This document shows, in pieces, positions 10,858-19,778 of a DNA stretch of 46,970 nt; position 1 is the first letter of the stretch; each line of letters begins with the position of its first letter. Origin of the DNA: Methylococcaceae bacterium (GTDB lineage Bacteria > Pseudomonadota > Gammaproteobacteria > Methylococcales > Methylomonadaceae); NCBI GenBank assembly GCA_947506155.1, contig CANNNV010000002.1, positions 1 through 46,970 of the forward strand, read 5' to 3'. A program made the position numbers and the translations under genes. The notes beneath the pieces were generated by a model. That model was not told where the DNA came from, searched no databases, and saw only the letters and a list, made by a program, of their open reading frames with translations.

Positions 10858-10898
10858 TTGGCGCTTTACTTTAGAGTGCTACCAAGGGGAGTATCTAG

Positions 10899-11255
10899 AT
10901 GGCACGTATTGCCGGGATAAACATACCAGATCATAAACATGCAGTAATCGCTTTAACTGCTATTTATGGTGTTGGTCGTCAAACTGCAAGTGAGATTTGT
11001 GTTGAAGTGGGTATTGTTCCTTCAATAAAAATAAAAGAGCTGACTGAAGAGCAATTAGAAGCTATCCGTACTGTGGTTTCGAAGATGACAGTGGAAGGTG
11101 ATCTGCGTCGTGAAGTTTCTATGAATATAAAACGTTTGATGGATCTGGGTTGCTATCGCGGAATAAGACATCGTAGAGGATTGCCTTTAAGAGGGCAGAG
11201 AACGAGAACAAATGCTCGAACTCGAAAAGGCCCGCGTAAGGCAATTAGAAAATAA
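10899..11255 (+). CDS. rpsM: 30S ribosomal protein S13
   Basis: S13 is a 30S head protein that contacts the P-site tRNA and L5. The 118 aa product starts [20 protein letters not shown] and has GIGxQ-type YGVGRQTA, then [20 protein letters not shown] and a basic tail. A strong AAGGGGAG ribosome site lies upstream. First gene of the alpha operon segment, downstream of a good promoter. Confidence 0.98.
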   Translation: MARIAGINIPDHKHAVIALTAIYGVGRQTASEICVEVGIVPSIKIKELTEEQLEAIRTVVSKMTVEGDLRREVSMNIKRLMDLGCYRGIRHRRGLPLRGQRTRTNARTRKGPRKAIRK

Positions 11256-11281
11256 GATATTCCTTTAAGAGGTTGAAGTAA

Positions 11282-11668
11282 ATGGCGAGTCAAAATCGTT
11301 CTAGAAAACGTATTAAAAAAGAAGTTGTTGATGGTATTGTTCATGTGCATGCTTCTTTTAACAATACAATAATAACAATCACCGATAGGAAAGGAAATGC
11401 TCTTTCCTGGGCAACTTCAGGTGGATCTGGATTTCGTGGATCCAGAAAAAGCACCCCATTTGCTGCGCAGGTTGCTGCTGAAAAAGCTGGCACTGTTGCT
11501 TTAGAATTCGGCATGAAAAACCTTGATGTTATGATTAAGGGACCTGGTCCAGGTCGTGAATCCGCAGTGCGTTCTCTGAACAATTTGGGGTTTAAAATAA
11601 ACAATATTGTTGATGTGACGCCTATCCCACATAATGGATGCCGTCCGCCGAAAAAACGCCGCGTATAA
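11282..11668 (+). CDS. rpsK: 30S ribosomal protein S11
   Basis: S11 is a platform protein near the E site. The 128 aa product includes [40 protein letters not shown] and the C-terminal [21 protein letters not shown] lies upstream of the ATG. Typical operon position. Confidence 0.98.
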   Translation: MASQNRSRKRIKKEVVDGIVHVHASFNNTIITITDRKGNALSWATSGGSGFRGSRKSTPFAAQVAAEKAGTVALEFGMKNLDVMIKGPGPGRESAVRSLNNLGFKINNIVDVTPIPHNGCRPPKKRRV

Positions 11669-11688
11669 AAAATCTGGAGTAGTTTGTT

Positions 11689-12309
11689 ATGGCAAGATAT
11701 CTTGGGCCTACATGTAAATTGAGTCGAAGAGAGGGCACTGATCTGTTTTTAAAAAGCAGAGGAAAGTCCTTGGAGAATAAATGTAAGTTAGATCAGCGTC
11801 CGGGCCAGCATGGCACCAAGCGAGCGAGAAGTTCTGATTATGCAATACAGTTGAGAGCTAAACAGCGCTTACGTAGAATTTATGGCATTCTAGAAAAACA
11901 ATTTAGAAATTATTATAAATCTGCTGATTTAAAGAAAGGCGCAACAGGTCAGAATTTATTGAACCTTCTTGAGTCTAGATTAGATAATGTTGTATATCGT
12001 ATGGGTTTTGCTTCTACACGGGCAGAAGCTCGTCAGTTAGTCAGTCATAAATCTATTCAGGTTAATAATGTATTGATTAATGTTCCTTCTTATCAAGTTT
12101 CTGCTGGTGATATTCTTACCATTAGGGAAAAAGCAAAAAAACAACAAAGAATTGTTGATGCCTTAGTAGTAACAGAGCAGTACGGATTTCCTTCTTGGGT
12201 TGAAGTTAATTCTAAAGCTATGTCGGGTACATTTAGTTCGCTTCCAGATCGGGTTGATTTGGGTAGTGATATTAATGAGCAATTGGTAGTTGAGCTTTAC
12301 TCTAAATAA
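11689..12309 (+). CDS. rpsD: 30S ribosomal protein S4
   Basis: S4 initiates 30S assembly; in E. coli it also represses the alpha operon by binding a pseudoknot in the leader. The 206 aa product starts [20 protein letters not shown] and includes an S4 RNA-binding domain with [24 protein letters not shown] is the likely ribosome site. The short alpha leader in this window does not offer an obvious E. coli-type S4 target. Confidence 0.98.
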   Translation: MARYLGPTCKLSRREGTDLFLKSRGKSLENKCKLDQRPGQHGTKRARSSDYAIQLRAKQRLRRIYGILEKQFRNYYKSADLKKGATGQNLLNLLESRLDNVVYRMGFASTRAEARQLVSHKSIQVNNVLINVPSYQVSAGDILTIREKAKKQQRIVDALVVTEQYGFPSWVEVNSKAMSGTFSSLPDRVDLGSDINEQLVVELYSK

Positions 12310-12330
12310 TCGTAGGTTTGAGGGATATAA

Positions 12331-13344
12331 ATGCAGAATTCTATTTCTGGCTTATTGAAGCCTCGTTTAGTTGAGGTTGTAAGCAAAACACCTAATCATT
12401 CTCGGATTGTTATTGAGCCCCTTGAAAGAGGGTTTGGTCATTCTATCGGTAATGCATTGCGGCGTGTTCTGTTATCTACTATTCCGGGATGTGCAGTTAC
12501 AGATGTTGAAATTGAAGGCGTTCTTCACGAGTACACTACTATTGATGGTGTTCAAGAAGATGTAATTGATATTTTGCTGAATCTTAAAAAATTAGCCATC
12601 GTACTTCATTCTAAAGATGAAGTGGAACTAACTCTTTCAAAGCATGGAGCTGGGTGTGTTACCGCGGCAGATATTATACTTCCACATGATGTGGAGATTA
12701 TTAATCCTGAATTGGTAATAGCTAACCTGACACAAGTTGGCGTTTTGAATATGAAGATCAGGGTGCGTCGAGGAAGAGGTTACGAACCTGTTAGTGTTCG
12801 TAAAGCAAATTCTGATCATAGTCTAATTGTTGGTGCTCTTCAAATTGATGCTTCTTATAGTCCGATCGTTAAGGTTGCTTATCAGGTGGAAAGCACACGT
12901 GTTGAACAGCGAACTAATTTAGATAAATTAATTATCGAACTGGAAACAAACGGAACAGTTGATCCAGAAGAAACGATTAAGCTTGCGGCCACAATACTTC
13001 ATGATCAATTGTCAGTTTTTGTTGATTTTGAAAAAGTAAATGATCAGCTTCCTGAGGATGAAATAGAAGTTGAAGAAATATTTGATCCTGTTCTTCTGCG
13101 TCCTGTAGATGATCTGGAGTTAACAGTACGTTCTGCTAATTGTTTAAAAGCTGAAAATATTTTTTATATTGGTGATTTGATTCAGCGTACTGAAGTTGAA
13201 TTATTAAAAACTCCAAATCTTGGTAAAAAATCCTTAACAGAAATAAAAGACATTCTTGCTTTAAAAGGTTTATCTTTAGGTATGCGATTAGAAAATTGGC
13301 CTCCTGAAAACCTTGCAGATCAAACTCACGCAATAACACATTAA
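12331..13344 (+). CDS. rpoA: DNA-directed RNA polymerase subunit alpha
   Basis: Alpha scaffolds RNA polymerase assembly. The 337 aa product has an N-terminal dimerisation domain containing [20 protein letters not shown], a flexible acidic linker around residues 240-255, and a C-terminal DNA/activator-binding domain with [20 protein letters not shown] and [24 protein letters not shown] precedes the ATG. It is slightly longer than the E. coli protein. Confidence 0.98.
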   Translation: MQNSISGLLKPRLVEVVSKTPNHSRIVIEPLERGFGHSIGNALRRVLLSTIPGCAVTDVEIEGVLHEYTTIDGVQEDVIDILLNLKKLAIVLHSKDEVELTLSKHGAGCVTAADIILPHDVEIINPELVIANLTQVGVLNMKIRVRRGRGYEPVSVRKANSDHSLIVGALQIDASYSPIVKVAYQVESTRVEQRTNLDKLIIELETNGTVDPEETIKLAATILHDQLSVFVDFEKVNDQLPEDEIEVEEIFDPVLLRPVDDLELTVRSANCLKAENIFYIGDLIQRTEVELLKTPNLGKKSLTEIKDILALKGLSLGMRLENWPPENLADQTHAITH

Positions 13345-13361
13345 CATTAGGTCTTCTTACA

Positions 13362-13721
13362 ATGAGACATCGTAAATCCGGAAGAAAATTCAATATAAAT
13401 AGCAGTCACCGTAAGGCGCTATTTAGCAATATGGTTAATTCATTGTTTAAGCATGAATTAATTAAAACTACTTTGCCAAAAGCGAAAGAATTAAGAAGCT
13501 ATGCTGAACCTTTAATTACATTGTCTAAAGAAGATAGTGTTTCTAAAAGACGTCTTGCTTTTTCTCGTATGCGTGATCGTGATATGGTAACCAAACTTTT
13601 TAATGAGCTTGGCCCACGTTATAAAAATAGAGCGGGTGGGTATTTACGTATCATGAAGTGCGGGTTTAGACCAGGCGATGATGCGCCTATGGCTTATGTT
13701 GAGCTAGTTGATAGACCATAA
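13362..13721 (+). CDS. rplQ: 50S ribosomal protein L17
   Basis: L17 is a 50S protein near the tunnel exit. The 119 aa product starts [20 protein letters not shown] and ends [14 protein letters not shown], as in proteobacterial L17. It is the last gene of the ribosomal cluster and is followed at 13842 by a strong terminator. Confidence 0.98.
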   Translation: MRHRKSGRKFNINSSHRKALFSNMVNSLFKHELIKTTLPKAKELRSYAEPLITLSKEDSVSKRRLAFSRMRDRDMVTKLFNELGPRYKNRAGGYLRIMKCGFRPGDDAPMAYVELVDRP

Positions 13722-14114
13722 ATTTTTTTATTCATCTTTGATAAAAAGTTGGAGAAAAGTTATCTGAGCAATCGTTATTTTCTAGTAACAATTAATACGA
13801 CGAAATGTAAATCACTTTTCCCTAAAAATGAATAGTTTCTTAAATAGGCCTCTTAACTGTCAATGGGATAGTTAAGAGGCCTATTTTTTTGCAATTAAAA
13901 AAACTATAGATTTGTATTGAGTGGGCATAAAAAATGAAATATCACGTATTTTACCTGCAGTATTGCCGAAATTAGCGGATTTTAAAATTATGCTGTTTTT
14001 CGTTTAAAATATGTTTATTTTTTATCGGCAATTTCGGCGGCAAAGTTTGCTTGTTTCTCGTAATTTAAAGGAAGTTGACTCGCTCAGTGTCAGGTCATAC
14101 GGTCCGGTTAATAA
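13722..14114. other. Intergenic region between rplQ and the type I secretion genes
   Basis: This 393-nt gap holds the rplQ terminator (13842-13890). Downstream is a very AT-rich tract with a 9-bp inverted repeat (13965-13973 with 14030-14038, arms GCCGAAATT/AATTTCGGC, 56 nt apart). A TTGACT at about 14075 lacks a good -10 at proper spacing, so I do not call a promoter. No coding potential is visible. Confidence 0.6.
13842..13890 (+). terminator. Rho-independent terminator of the ribosomal cluster
   Basis: A perfect 17-bp stem (13842-13858 pairing with 13869-13885) encloses a short loop and runs into a T tract ending at 13890. The left arm starts with an A run, so it could work in both directions, but the gene to the right points away from it. 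Confidence 0.93.
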
Positions 14115-16256
14115 ATGTTAGATAAATATCCTCATACCAGCATACAGTGCCTCACTGCTATCGCCCAGCATCATGGCTTGCAAATCAATCCAGAACGAAT
14201 AATACAAGAATACGCGCTGGGTGAAGAAGAGCCGACTTCTGCTTTGTTGTTGCGTATTGCTTCGGAAATCGGATTGAAAGCTAGGGCTGATAAACTCTCC
14301 TGGGAAGGGTTGCTGGCACAGGGCGGAGTTTTTCCACTATTGGCCAAATTAGCTAAGGGAGGCAGTGTAATCATTGTCGGTGCGAGAACCGAGGAAGATG
14401 GCAAAGTCGCAGTTCTTGATCCTCAAATAAGTGGGGCGGCAATAGATTTACTGGATAGGGAGCAGTTTTGCCAGCACTGGAATGGTGACGTAGTATTTCT
14501 TAAGCGTAGCCATACTCTAAATGACCTTAATCAGCCTTTTAGTTTTCGCTGGTTTATTCCCGAAATATTGAAGCAAAAAGCCGCTTTTAGAGACATTATT
14601 CTTGCGGCTATAGCCATGCAGTTCTTGGCATTGGCATCACCCATGTTTTTTCAGTTAGTTATAGATAAAGTATTGGTGCATCAGAGTGTTTCTACACTCT
14701 GGGTTTTGGGCGTTGGTATTGTAATTGCTACGGTGTTTGATTCACTATTTGGTTATTTGCGCCAGTTTCTGCTACTGGCTGCCACCAATAAGATTGATAT
14801 GCGGCTTACTCGGCGCACTTTTGGCCATCTACTGTCCTTGCCTATCGATTATTTCGAAACTACCACAGCAGGTGTCATTACGCGGCACATGCAGCAATTA
14901 GAGAGTATTCGAAACTTCCTGACCGGAAGGGTGCTCTTTACGGCGATTGATGTGTTCGGCTTGTTGCTTTATTTGCCCATACTATTTTCTTTTTCAGCCA
15001 AGTTGGCCATTGTCACCTTGGTCTTTACCCTAGTTATCGCGGGTATCATCCTGGCGCTTTTGCCCACTTATCGTTTTCGGCTTAACGCACTCTATTCTGC
15101 CGAAGGTAAGCGTCAGTCGATGCTGGTAGAAACGGTTCATGGCATGAGGACAGTCAAGGCCTTGGCCATTGAGCCGTCTCAGCGGCGTACCTGGGATCAA
15201 ATTTCGGCGCAGTCTATCACCATGCATTTTCGGGTTGCAAAATTAGGGATTACCGGAGGTGCGATCACTGATTTTCTCGGTAAGTTGTTGCCGATTACCA
15301 TTATTATTCTCGGCGCCCAGGACGTATTTGACCAGACCTTGTCTATGGGCGCCCTGATTGCTTTCCAGATGATTTCCGGGCGTGTAGTTGCGCCTTTGCT
15401 ATCCTTGGTTGGCATGATCAATGAATATGAGCAGACCGCATTATCGGTCGGTTATTTAGGTGAAGTAATGAATCGCCAGCCAGAAGGTAGGGCGGGTGCA
15501 GGTGGTTTGCGGCCACAATTGATGGGTGATATTTCTTTTCAGGATGTCACCTTCCGTTACCCAGGCGCCAGTGCGACCGCACTGGATCGGACTACCTTTA
15601 CGATTCCCGCCGGAACGATAGTGGGTGTCGTTGGTCGTAGCGGTTCAGGTAAAACCACACTAACCAAGCTGATTCAGGGACTTTATCCTTTGCAGGAGGG
15701 TATCGTTCGATTTGATGGTATTGATGCCCGCGAAATCGATCTTGCTCATTTGCGCCGCCAGATAGGTGTGGTGTTACAGGAAAACTTTCTGTTTCGTGGT
15801 ACTGTCCGTGAAAATATATCGATGGCTAAACCCGATGCCAGTTTTGAAGAAATCGTTGCCGCAGCTCAGACTGCGGGTGCCGATGAATTCATCGAGCGCA
15901 TGGCGCAAGGTTATGATACCTTTTTAGAAGAAAATGCTGCCAATCTCAGCGGCGGTCAAAAACAGCGGCTCTCAATTGCTCGTTCCCTCCTGTCCAAGCC
16001 GCGCATTTTGATACTCGATGAGGCGGCTAGCGCACTCGATCCAGAAAGTGAAGCCATTTTTATCCAGAATCTGTCTCGTATCGCGGTCGGACGCACCGTT
16101 GTGATGATTTCTCATCGCCTATCTACTCTGGTTAATGCGCATGCCATTCTGGTTATGGAGCATGGGCGACTGGTTGATAGTGGTCGTCACGAAGAACTAT
16201 TATTACGCAGCTCAACTTATCAACATTTATGGAACCAACAGACCAGTCATTTATAG
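14115..16256 (+). CDS. Type I secretion ABC transporter with degenerate C39-like domain
   Basis: A HlyB/PrtD-class inner-membrane exporter that should power one-step secretion through an HlyD adaptor and a TolC-type pore. The 713 aa are: an N-terminal C39-like domain (about 1-135), an ABC type-1 transmembrane domain (about 155-435) and a nucleotide-binding domain. Walker A GRSGSGKTT is at 507-515, LSGGQ at 611-615, Walker B ILILDE at 631-636 and the H-loop His at about 667. The peptidase-like domain aligns with C39 peptidases around QCLTAIAQHHG, but threonine sits at the catalytic cysteine position, so it should dock substrate rather than cleave a leader. It overlaps the HlyD gene by 28 nt. 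No RTX or other substrate gene is in the window. No clear Shine-Dalgarno precedes the ATG. Confidence 0.93.
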   Translation: MLDKYPHTSIQCLTAIAQHHGLQINPERIIQEYALGEEEPTSALLLRIASEIGLKARADKLSWEGLLAQGGVFPLLAKLAKGGSVIIVGARTEEDGKVAVLDPQISGAAIDLLDREQFCQHWNGDVVFLKRSHTLNDLNQPFSFRWFIPEILKQKAAFRDIILAAIAMQFLALASPMFFQLVIDKVLVHQSVSTLWVLGVGIVIATVFDSLFGYLRQFLLLAATNKIDMRLTRRTFGHLLSLPIDYFETTTAGVITRHMQQLESIRNFLTGRVLFTAIDVFGLLLYLPILFSFSAKLAIVTLVFTLVIAGIILALLPTYRFRLNALYSAEGKRQSMLVETVHGMRTVKALAIEPSQRRTWDQISAQSITMHFRVAKLGITGGAITDFLGKLLPITIIILGAQDVFDQTLSMGALIAFQMISGRVVAPLLSLVGMINEYEQTALSVGYLGEVMNRQPEGRAGAGGLRPQLMGDISFQDVTFRYPGASATALDRTTFTIPAGTIVGVVGRSGSGKTTLTKLIQGLYPLQEGIVRFDGIDAREIDLAHLRRQIGVVLQENFLFRGTVRENISMAKPDASFEEIVAAAQTAGADEFIERMAQGYDTFLEENAANLSGGQKQRLSIARSLLSKPRILILDEAASALDPESEAIFIQNLSRIAVGRTVVMISHRLSTLVNAHAILVMEHGRLVDSGRHEELLLRSSTYQHLWNQQTSHL

Positions 16257-17629
16257 CCAAGGTCGCAACCAAACGGATAGCGGCTAAAGATCTAGCTAGG
16301 CAGGTAAAGGCCGAAAATCTAATCGTTATCGAATTTCTGCCCGATGCGGATGAGATAGAGCGTAGCCCATTACCACGTTCAGCCAGAATAACCATGCATG
16401 TCATGTTGGCTGCATTGCTTTCATTGGTGCTATGGGCGAGTTACTCCGATCTTGATCGGATAGTCTCGGCGCACGGCAGATTGATTACGCCCCTGCCCAA
16501 TATCGTTATCCAGCCATTAGAGACTTCAATTGTTCAAAGTATTGATGTGCGAATTGGTCAGGTAGTAAAAAAAGGCGAACGCCTTGCAACACTCGATCCA
16601 ACCTTTACGCAAGCCGATGAAATACAGCTGAGAAAAAAGTTAAGCAGCTTGGAAACCCAATCAAAAAGCCTTGAGGCAGAGCTTTCCGGGCATAAAACAC
16701 CAGACAAGGCCAAGACCGACGCAGATGGCGAGTTACAAGCCGAATTGTCAATTGAGCGGCAAGCTAACTACCAGGCGCAACTGAGCAAGATGGACGAAAA
16801 TGTTGCCCGATTGCAGGCAATCTTGGTAACCAATCGTCATGATCAGCAACTATTGACTGAAAATATCAAGCCGTTGCAGGAGATTGAGAGCATGCAGGAA
16901 AAGCTGGTCGCCAAAAATTTTGGTGCGCGTCTGCACTTGCTGGAAGCGCAAGGAAAACGTCAGGAAGTTGAGCGAAATTTGCAGCTGGCAAAAAACCGCG
17001 AGCAGGAAATAAAACGCGAATTGGCGGGCATGGAGGCTGAGAAAACGGCTTTCAAAAAAGGTTGGCGTCAAAAGATGATGGAAGACATGTTAGCTACGTC
17101 CCGTGACCGGAATACAGTCAGTGAGGAGCTGCAAAAAGCAGATAAACGTCATAAGTTAGTGACCTTGACCTCACCTTCAGATGCCGTTGTATTGGAGATT
17201 GCAAAGTTGTCTTTGGGTTCGGTTGCTCAAGGTGGAGGAATGTTTTTCACGCTAGTTCCGCTCGGAACAGAGCTGGAAGCTGAAGTTCAAGTGGATGCGA
17301 TGGATGTCGGTTATGTCAAATTGGGTGATATATCTCGTCTGAAAATGGATGCTTTTCCATTCCAGCGACATGGTTTTCTGGAAGGCGAAGTGCGCACGAT
17401 GAGTGAAGATGCCTTTCGCAAAGAAGCAGATCCAGGGCAGAGTATGGATGCTTACTACAAGAGCAGGATAAGCTTAAGCAATCTCAAATTGAAAAAAATG
17501 CCTGAAAGAGCTAGGTTGCTGCCAGGAATGACCTTGACTGCGGAAATAGTGGTGGGAAAACGCTCGGTGATGTCCTATGTGTTATGGCCACTAAAAAGAG
17601 CGCTTGACGAGTCAATGCGGGAACCTTAA
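16229..17629 (+). CDS. HlyD-family type I secretion periplasmic adaptor
   Basis: The membrane fusion protein bridges the ABC exporter to an outer-membrane TolC-type channel. The 466 aa product has a cytosolic N-terminus, one membrane helix at about 53-72 (HVMLAALLSLVLWASYS) and a beta-domain half with VRIGQVVKKGERLATLDPTF. A long charged coiled coil follows at about 130-310, then the second beta-domain half (GSVAQGGGMFFTLVPLG) and a C-terminal region with RLLPGMTLTAEIVVGKRSV. This is the full HlyD plan. It overlaps the ABC gene by 28 nt and must be co-translated with it. The 163-nt gap after it meets a convergent gene; no clear terminator is visible. Confidence 0.93.
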   Translation: MEPTDQSFIAKVATKRIAAKDLARQVKAENLIVIEFLPDADEIERSPLPRSARITMHVMLAALLSLVLWASYSDLDRIVSAHGRLITPLPNIVIQPLETSIVQSIDVRIGQVVKKGERLATLDPTFTQADEIQLRKKLSSLETQSKSLEAELSGHKTPDKAKTDADGELQAELSIERQANYQAQLSKMDENVARLQAILVTNRHDQQLLTENIKPLQEIESMQEKLVAKNFGARLHLLEAQGKRQEVERNLQLAKNREQEIKRELAGMEAEKTAFKKGWRQKMMEDMLATSRDRNTVSEELQKADKRHKLVTLTSPSDAVVLEIAKLSLGSVAQGGGMFFTLVPLGTELEAEVQVDAMDVGYVKLGDISRLKMDAFPFQRHGFLEGEVRTMSEDAFRKEADPGQSMDAYYKSRISLSNLKLKKMPERARLLPGMTLTAEIVVGKRSVMSYVLWPLKRALDESMREP

Positions 17630-17792
17630 TTTAACTTTGTTAAAATAATGGCACACCAAGTGTCACAAATTCGCATTATCTGGGGGCTGAATTAAATCAG
17701 AACTCAAGATGCTGTAGGCAGATAGCTGCGGCTGCTGATAATCGTATTGCGAAGAGCGAATGGTAAGATGTATGTTTTTTGTTGTTTGCATT

Positions 17793-18368
17793 CTAACGCA
17801 ACTTGCGAAGTACAAAAAGCCTGGGAGCAGAGTCTTTATGTTCGGTGCTGTAAAACGTATCGACGGTAAATTGATTGCTATTTAGCTGCTCGCACCAACA
17901 TTGAACTTGATTGGTTTCGCTGTCTCCGCCGGGGTGGCCGGGATAAGCTAGCACGGTTAGGATGCCGTCTCTGGCCAAGATTCGGCTGGCAATCGTCAGC
18001 GCGGTCAAGGTGGACTCGGTCAGTGTAATGACACTTTTATCGCCGCCCGGCAGATAGCCCAGATTAAACATGATTGCGTTGATTTTGCCATGCAGAGTTG
18101 TGGGGATGTTGTCAGCCATGTCGGCATGGCTGGCCTGAATCAAGGTCAGGCAGTCTGACCACGGAGTTTGGCGAAATCTCTCTAAAGTTGACGCTATGGC
18201 CGATGGCTGTATATCAAAGCCGTAAACCTGGCCGGACGGGGCGATTTGTTCTGCTAGAAATAGGGTGTCGTGGCCGTTGCCTACCGTCGCATCAAGCGCA
18301 ATATCGCCGGGCTTAAGTACATTCAGGATCAGGTCGTGGGCGGTATTAATCAGTGAAATGCGTTGCAT
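17793..18368 (-). CDS. YtqB/MnmM-like class I SAM methyltransferase (putative tRNA wobble uridine methylase)
   Basis: The 191 aa product (ATG at 18368; an in-frame TTG at 18380 is possible) has the SAM-binding motif DATVGNGHDTLFLAEQ. It also has the family-specific NLGYLPGGDKSVIT and YPGHPGG of the rRNA_methylase/YtqB family. B. subtilis YtqB, now MnmM, methylates nm5s2U34 in tRNA, the job of the MnmC methylase half in E. coli. The gene overlaps the upstream FAD oxidoreductase by 23 nt, which fits a two-enzyme replacement for MnmC. Function here is inferred from family and context. It is the last gene of the smpB-led minus-strand run. Confidence 0.8.
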   Translation of the reverse strand: MQRISLINTAHDLILNVLKPGDIALDATVGNGHDTLFLAEQIAPSGQVYGFDIQPSAIASTLERFRQTPWSDCLTLIQASHADMADNIPTTLHGKINAIMFNLGYLPGGDKSVITLTESTLTALTIASRILARDGILTVLAYPGHPGGDSETNQVQCWCEQLNSNQFTVDTFYSTEHKDSAPRLFVLRKLR

Positions 18369-19398
18369 AATATCGCTCAATAGCGCAGGTTTTGGGTAGC
18401 GGCATGTTACTTAATAAAGCCTTTGCGAAGCACCGACTGTAGCTGGGTATTTGCAGGCTGCCTTTGGCACCGAAGCCGTTAAAAATAGCTAGGTTAGTGT
18501 GTCTGGGATGCCAGCCAATAAACGGTTGTTTGTCCAAGGTACAAGGCCTGATTCCGGCTAGGTGATTGAGCAGCGTTGTGTGCGTCAATTCGGTTGAAAC
18601 TTGGCTGAGTGTATTTAACAGGCTTTGTTTGCCTTGCTCGGTAGTCGGTGTGTTCAGGTTTTCTCTGTCGAATGTTGCGCCTATTCTGATTTGACGCTTA
18701 TTTAACGGAATCAGCCAGTGGCCGTAATTGAGGATTTTATCCGGCAAGTCGGCTTGGTGTTCCAGGGTTAATAACTCGCCTTTGACTGGCTGAAAAGGCA
18801 GATAACAAAACCAGGGATTTTGCGTTGCTTTAAAACCATCACAGAAAATGATTCGCTGGGGTATCAGGTCTTTCCAGCGTAACAAAGGTTCCAGTTCTAA
18901 GTCTTGATAAGAAAAATCAGCCTGACGATAACTGTTTTTGGCAATGAAAAATGCTTTCAGGCAGCTTAATAATGGTCGGGTTAGCAAGTAACCCGTTTGC
19001 TGTTGCTCCAGGCAGCCGAACGGTGTGGCAAGATTATCGATACTGTGCTGTAGCTCGCCTAAATAAGGCTGGTAATCGGGATTGTTGAGGCATTTTTTTG
19101 CATTATTTAACTCGCCATCGCTTTGCAACAGCCGCAGCATCGGTTTTTCTATAAAAAAATCCTGCAAAAAAAAATCGGCTAATTGTGCGTAGCACTGTTT
19201 TGCTGTGGGTAACAGCGTAGCGATATCGGTGGTTTTGACAAAGCGCAGGCCAGTTATCGGATTAATCAGTCCCGCCGCAACCTGCGAGGCATTTTCCTGG
19301 CCGTTGTCGACAATAATGACCTTGCAGCCGCGCTGTATCAGTTCCCAGGCCAGCAAGCTGCCGGCCAGTCCCTGGCCGATGATCAGAAAGTCGAGCAA
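18346..19398 (-). CDS. FAD-dependent oxidoreductase, MnmC(o)-like DAO family
   Basis: The 350 aa product is a DAO-fold flavoprotein: the Rossmann motif IIGQGLAGSLLAWEL lies at residues 6-20, followed by GLINPITGLRFVKT. The C-terminal GIRPCTLDKQPFIGWHP and FNGFGAKGSLQIP resemble the oxidoreductase domain of MnmC, which removes the carboxymethyl group from cmnm5(s2)U34. It lies 2 nt after the HopJ-family gene and overlaps the MnmM-like methyltransferase, so I infer a role in the same tRNA modification. A glycine-oxidase-like (ThiO) role is the main alternative, but no thiamin gene is nearby. Confidence 0.75.
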   Translation of the reverse strand: MLDFLIIGQGLAGSLLAWELIQRGCKVIIVDNGQENASQVAAGLINPITGLRFVKTTDIATLLPTAKQCYAQLADFFLQDFFIEKPMLRLLQSDGELNNAKKCLNNPDYQPYLGELQHSIDNLATPFGCLEQQQTGYLLTRPLLSCLKAFFIAKNSYRQADFSYQDLELEPLLRWKDLIPQRIIFCDGFKATQNPWFCYLPFQPVKGELLTLEHQADLPDKILNYGHWLIPLNKRQIRIGATFDRENLNTPTTEQGKQSLLNTLSQVSTELTHTTLLNHLAGIRPCTLDKQPFIGWHPRHTNLAIFNGFGAKGSLQIPSYSRCFAKALLSNMPLPKTCAIERYYATHFTD

Positions 19399-19400
19399 AC

Positions 19401-19754
19401 TTATTTAGCCGTCAACGCTACGCCGCTAAAACGAATGCCATCCCAGCCGTATTGCATGAAATTTCTGATATTCTGGTGGCCTGCACCATCCGGATTATTT
19501 AAAACATCGTGCCGGTAATAGTCGCCAAACAGGTTTAAGGTCTGTTGCTGGTCGAATTGCTGGAGCTTTGCAAAAGCAAAAATCTGGCACGAACCTTCGT
19601 TAGTGCCGGCCAGATTGACTAGTAATTGGTCATTTAAACCGTTGCTAAATTCGGTGGCGTGGTAATGATGGTGTTCGGTAATAACCGCGATAGTTTCATC
19701 AAAACTGATAACTTCGTTATTGATGGCTTTTTTGATAAATTCGGCAAGTGACAT
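19401..19754 (-). CDS. HopJ-family (type III effector-like) small protein
   Basis: The 117 aa product resembles the HopJ family, named after a Pseudomonas syringae effector but widespread in bacteria without type III secretion. Recognisable parts are ITEHHHYHATEFSNGLNDQ, GTNEGSCQIFAFAKL and the C-terminal NIRNFMQYGWDGIRFSGVAL. No secretion signal is visible, and its molecular role is unknown. Three CCTTNNN heptamers (19756-19776) stand directly before the ATG in place of a Shine-Dalgarno. The next gene starts 2 nt after the stop. Confidence 0.85.
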   Translation of the reverse strand: MSLAEFIKKAINNEVISFDETIAVITEHHHYHATEFSNGLNDQLLVNLAGTNEGSCQIFAFAKLQQFDQQQTLNLFGDYYRHDVLNNPDGAGHQNIRNFMQYGWDGIRFSGVALTAK

Positions 19755-19755
19755 T

Positions 19756-19776
19756 GGTAAGGTACAAGGCTAAAGG
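19756..19776 (-). repeat. Three CCTTNNN heptamers before the HopJ-family gene
   Basis: On the minus (coding) strand the units read CCTTTAG, CCTTGTA, CCTTACC, then one A, then the ATG. They fill most of the 24-nt gap after the isochorismatase gene. Same period and orientation as the larger arrays elsewhere in the window. Confidence 0.6.
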
Positions 19777-19778
19777 GC

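Noticed and set aside
13965..14038. Inverted repeat GCCGAAATT/AATTTCGGC upstream of the secretion genes as operator
   Set aside because: Only 9 bp with a 56-nt separation in AT-rich DNA; no second copy or promoter to tie it to.
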